Below, in pieces: positions 7,243 to 9,215 of a stretch of DNA of 9,215 nucleotides. A program made the position numbers and the translations under genes. Location of the stretch: NCBI GenBank assembly GCA_937926025.1, contig CALANQ010000358.1:1-9215 (forward strand). The letters run 5' to 3'. Within the stretch, counting starts at the first letter, position 1, and each line of letters starts with the position of its first letter. The DNA comes from an uncultured Acidimicrobiales bacterium (GTDB taxonomy: Bacteria > Actinomycetota > Acidimicrobiia > Acidimicrobiales > Iamiaceae). Under the pieces are notes generated by a model. That model worked only from the letters and a program-made list of their open reading frames with translations, did not search any database and had not been told where the DNA came from.

Positions 7243-7265
7243 CCGGACGTTAAGGCTACCGACCG
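7212..7265 (-). repeat. Shared 5' block of the paralogous phosphatases, copy 2
   Basis: This is the counterpart of 4886-4937. The exact matches are 7252-7265 (14 bp upstream) and 7212-7235 (24 bp, coding for DRSPGEW). This copy has two extra bases between the -10-like hexamer and the ATG. Confidence 0.85.
7253..7258 (-). promoter_or_regulatory. Candidate -10 element of upstream phosphatase
   Basis: TAGCCT (minus strand) ends 10 nt before the ATG at 7242, in the same context as at 4925-4930. It implies a very short leader or none. No Shine-Dalgarno and no convincing -35 are visible. The element sits in the 72-bp divergent gap shared with the kinase gene. Confidence 0.45.
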
Positions 7266-7314
7266 ACCGGACCCCCTCGGGTGGAACCGGGCGACCGGCT
7301 GCCAGACTGCTGCG

Positions 7315-8922
7315 GTGCCGACCACCGACGTCACCTGGGGTGCCTTCTCCGACGATGGCCCGTGGGTCCTCGACGACGGGCCCCAGCCGTGGCAGGCCGG
7401 GCTCGAGGGCGTCCGGGCCGACGTGGCGGCGTGGGTCCCCCGCCTGACCCGGCGCCAGCTCCTCCCGCCCGCTTGCCGCCTCGGCACCACCGTCGTGCAC
7501 CTGGGCGGCGCCCTCGGCCGGTGGGCGGTGGGGGCGCGCCGAGCGGGCGGCACCACGTCGAAGCGGGACCTCGCCCGTCGCCTGCGGGTGGCGGCGGAGC
7601 ACCTGGGCCCCAGCTACATCAAGCTCGGCCAGATCGTCTCGTCGGGTCGCGGCGTGTTCCCCGACGAGCTGGTGGAGGAGTTCGGCCTGCTGCGCGACCG
7701 GGTGCCGCCCGAGCCCTACGCCGCGATCCGCGCCGTCGTCGAGGAGGACCTGGGCCGTCCCCTCGGTGAGGTGTTCGCGTCGTTCGATCGGCGGCCCCTG
7801 GCGGCGGCGTCGATCGCCCAGGTCCACGCCGCCGTCCTGCGCACGGGCGAGCCCGTCGTGGTGAAGGTGCAGCGGCCCACGGTGGCGGCCCGGGTCCGGT
7901 CGGACCTGCGGGTCATGTCGTGGATCGCCCCGCTGCTCGTGGGGCGCATCCCGGTGGCGGCCCTCGCCAACCCGCCGGCGCTGGTGGAGCTGTTCGCGGA
8001 GACCATCAGCGAGGAGCTCGACTTCCGGCTGGAGGCGGAGAACACGGTGGACATCGGGCGATCGTTCGCCACCCTCGGCCAGCGCGGGTACGTGGTGCCG
8101 CGGCCCCACCCGACCCTGGTGACGCGCCGGGTGCTGGTGATGGAGCGGCTGAGCGGGTTCGCCTTCGACGACGTGGTCGGGATGCAGGGGGCGGGCATCG
8201 ACACCGAGGCGGTGGTCCGCACCGGGATGATCGGCTTCCTCGAAGGGGCGATGATCAACGGGATCTTCCACGGCGACCTGCACGGCGGCAACCTGCTGGT
8301 CCTCGACGACGGCCGGACGGGCCTCCTGGACTTCGGCATCACCGGCCGGCTCCGCGAGGTGGAGCGCCAGGCGTGCCTCCGGCTGCTGGTGTCGGCGTCG
8401 ATGAACGACGTCCGCACGCAGCTGGTGGCGCTCCGGGACCTGGGAGCGCTCCCGGAGGCGACGGCCCTGGAATCCCTCGCCCGCCAGCTCGGGCTCGACC
8501 AGCCGCCCCTGGATCCGCTGGCGGTCTCGCCCGAGCAGCTGACCGCCGAGATCCAGCGGGTGGTGAAGGCGCTGCTCGGTGCCGGCGCCCGCCTGCCGAA
8601 GTCGCTGATGCTGTTCGTGAAGAACCTGGTGTTCCTCGACGGGGCCATCGCGACGCTGGCCCCCGACCTCGACCTCTTCGCCGAGATCGCATCCATCGCC
8701 TGGTACTTCAACGAGCGCCACGGCCGCCAGATCGCGCTCGACACCGGCTTGGGCGCGGGCACGTGGGAGCTGGACCTGTCGGCGTTGCAGGAGGGCACCG
8801 GCATCGACCCGGACCAGGGCGGCGTGCTCACCCACCGGGAGCTGCAGGAGCGCCGGAAGGCCATCCGGGACCGGGTGACCCGACGCCCCGGGCGCGGTCG
8901 GCGTCGTGGGCGCCCCACCTGA
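7315..8922 (+). CDS. ABC1/UbiB/ADCK-family atypical protein kinase
   Basis: This 535-residue member of the UbiB/ABC1 atypical kinase family shows the diagnostic KxGQ motif as YIKLGQ (101-106), the alanine-rich loop AAASIAQVH (163-171) in place of a glycine-rich loop, the nucleotide-binding lysine in VVVKVQRP (K184), an acidic helix EELDFRLEAEN (233-243), the catalytic loop HGDLHGGN (319-326, D321 and N326) and the metal-binding DFG (339-341). Family members support isoprenoid-quinone biology in proteobacteria and mitochondria. The role in a menaquinone-type actinobacterium is unknown, so I give no symbol. The C-terminus has no hydrophobic hairpin like the one that anchors E. coli UbiB. It ends in a charged stretch with a very basic tail (about 508-535). 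The GTG at 7315 starts VPTTDVTWG. No ATG or Shine-Dalgarno is available upstream in frame. A CAGACT sequence 6 nt before the GTG is a weak -10 candidate. Confidence 0.92.
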   Translation: MPTTDVTWGAFSDDGPWVLDDGPQPWQAGLEGVRADVAAWVPRLTRRQLLPPACRLGTTVVHLGGALGRWAVGARRAGGTTSKRDLARRLRVAAEHLGPSYIKLGQIVSSGRGVFPDELVEEFGLLRDRVPPEPYAAIRAVVEEDLGRPLGEVFASFDRRPLAAASIAQVHAAVLRTGEPVVVKVQRPTVAARVRSDLRVMSWIAPLLVGRIPVAALANPPALVELFAETISEELDFRLEAENTVDIGRSFATLGQRGYVVPRPHPTLVTRRVLVMERLSGFAFDDVVGMQGAGIDTEAVVRTGMIGFLEGAMINGIFHGDLHGGNLLVLDDGRTGLLDFGITGRLREVERQACLRLLVSASMNDVRTQLVALRDLGALPEATALESLARQLGLDQPPLDPLAVSPEQLTAEIQRVVKALLGAGARLPKSLMLFVKNLVFLDGAIATLAPDLDLFAEIASIAWYFNERHGRQIALDTGLGAGTWELDLSALQEGTGIDPDQGGVLTHRELQERRKAIRDRVTRRPGRGRRRGRPT

Positions 8923-8945
8923 GGGCGGGCAGTAGGGTCCCGCCC
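8923..8945 (+). other. 7-bp inverted repeat between kinase gene and nucS
   Basis: GGGCGGG (8923-8929) and CCCGCCC (8939-8945) form a perfect dyad with a 9-nt centre. It starts right after the kinase stop and ends one base before the nucS ATG, so it fills the gap. It may be an operator around the nucS -10-like element or a 3' hairpin of the kinase transcript. No U-tract follows, so a classic terminator is unlikely. Confidence 0.45.
8933..8938 (+). promoter_or_regulatory. Candidate -10 element of nucS
   Basis: TAGGGT fits TANNNT and ends exactly 8 nt before the nucS ATG, the same spacing as at the downstream phosphatase gene. This suggests leaderless nucS transcription independent of the kinase gene. 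There is no clear -35, which would fall inside the kinase coding sequence. A Shine-Dalgarno role for GGGCGGG further upstream is less likely because of its distance. Confidence 0.4.
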
Positions 8946-8946
8946 G

Positions 8947-9215
8947 ATGCGCGTCGTGATCGCCACCTGCTCCGTCGACTACCAGGGCCGTCTCAGCGCG
9001 CACCTGCCCATGGCCACCCGCCTGCTGATGGTCAAGGCCGACGGCTGCGTGGCCATCCACGCCGACGGCGGGGCCTACAAGCCGTTGAACTGGATGAACG
9101 CCCCCAACCGCCTGGAGGAGGGTGAAGGCGTCTGGACGGTCACCAACCCGAAGGGCGAGACCCTGCGGATCACCCTCCACGCGGTCCTCAGCGACTCCGC
9201 GTGGGACCTAGGCGT
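8947..9215 (+). CDS. nucS: Endonuclease NucS (EndoMS), 5' portion cut by window end
   Basis: NucS is the mismatch-specific endonuclease that gives actinobacteria a non-canonical mismatch repair pathway in place of MutS/MutL. It makes double-strand cuts at mispaired bases and works with the sliding clamp. The 89 visible residues begin MRVVIATCSVDYQGRLSAHL, then show RLLMVKADG (25-33), IHADGGAYKPLNWM (37-50) and VWTVTNPKGETLRITL (62-77). They align closely with the N-terminal DNA-binding and dimerisation domain of mycobacterial NucS, including the KPLNW core. The nuclease domain and clamp-binding tail lie beyond position 9215, so activity cannot be judged. The ATG at 8947 matches the family start and lies 24 bp behind the kinase stop. 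Confidence 0.93.
   Translation, partial: MRVVIATCSVDYQGRLSAHLPMATRLLMVKADGCVAIHADGGAYKPLNWMNAPNRLEEGEGVWTVTNPKGETLRITLHAVLSDSAWDLG

Noticed and set aside
5305..8922. A 1205-codon plus-strand open frame reading across the phosphatase gene into the kinase
   Set aside because: The part before 7315 is low-complexity and Gly/Val/Asp-rich, typical of antisense frames in GC-rich DNA. Family motifs begin only after the GTG at 7315.
4972..9180. A 1402-codon minus-strand open frame suggesting a giant phosphatase fusion
   Set aside because: Everything upstream of the ATG at 7242 is antisense to the kinase and nucS genes and shows no domain motifs. The paralogue also begins at the equivalent ATG.

Overview
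The window is about 70% GC by eye. Its gene set (CysD/CysN sulfate adenylyltransferase, a CysQ-type nucleotidase, multi-domain SpoIIE/RsbU-type phosphatases, an ABC1/UbiB kinase and the mismatch endonuclease NucS) points to a high-GC actinobacterium. A deep-branching lineage such as Acidimicrobiia is my inference, not something the sequence proves. The first 50 bases are not genomic: they are an Illumina TruSeq P7/index/Read-2 adapter. The left edge is therefore the end of an assembled contig, and the gene there (cysN) is cut by the adapter junction.

Layout: positions 51 to 7242 are all minus strand. In transcription order they hold a GAF-PAS-GAF-SpoIIE phosphatase (4972-7242), a second, paralogous GAF-PAS-GAF-SpoIIE phosphatase (2658-4916), cysQ (1856-2650), a 128-bp gap, cysD (816-1727) and cysN (51-816, truncated). 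A 72-bp divergent intergenic region (7243-7314) separates this block from a plus-strand pair: an ABC1/UbiB-family atypical kinase (7315-8922) and the 5' part of nucS (8947 to the window end).

How the genes work together: CysD and CysN together make APS from ATP and sulfate. CysQ removes PAP, the by-product of PAPS use, so it belongs to the same sulfur pathway although it lies directly behind a phosphatase gene. The two phosphatases should act on phosphorylated STAS-domain anti-anti-sigma factors in a partner-switching cascade, but no STAS protein, anti-sigma kinase or sigma factor lies in the window. The kinase and nucS share a strand and are only 24 bp apart.

The best leads are the tandem phosphatase pair and what surrounds it. 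The paralogues share a nearly identical block of about 52 bp spanning the -10-like element, the start codon and the first codons. The upstream copy has proline in place of the threonine of the TDG metal-site motif. A repeated TANNNT-N8/10-ATG arrangement suggests leaderless transcription, whereas cysN, inside its operon, has a strong Shine-Dalgarno. I found no clearly new biological system, CRISPR array, RNA gene or mobile element.
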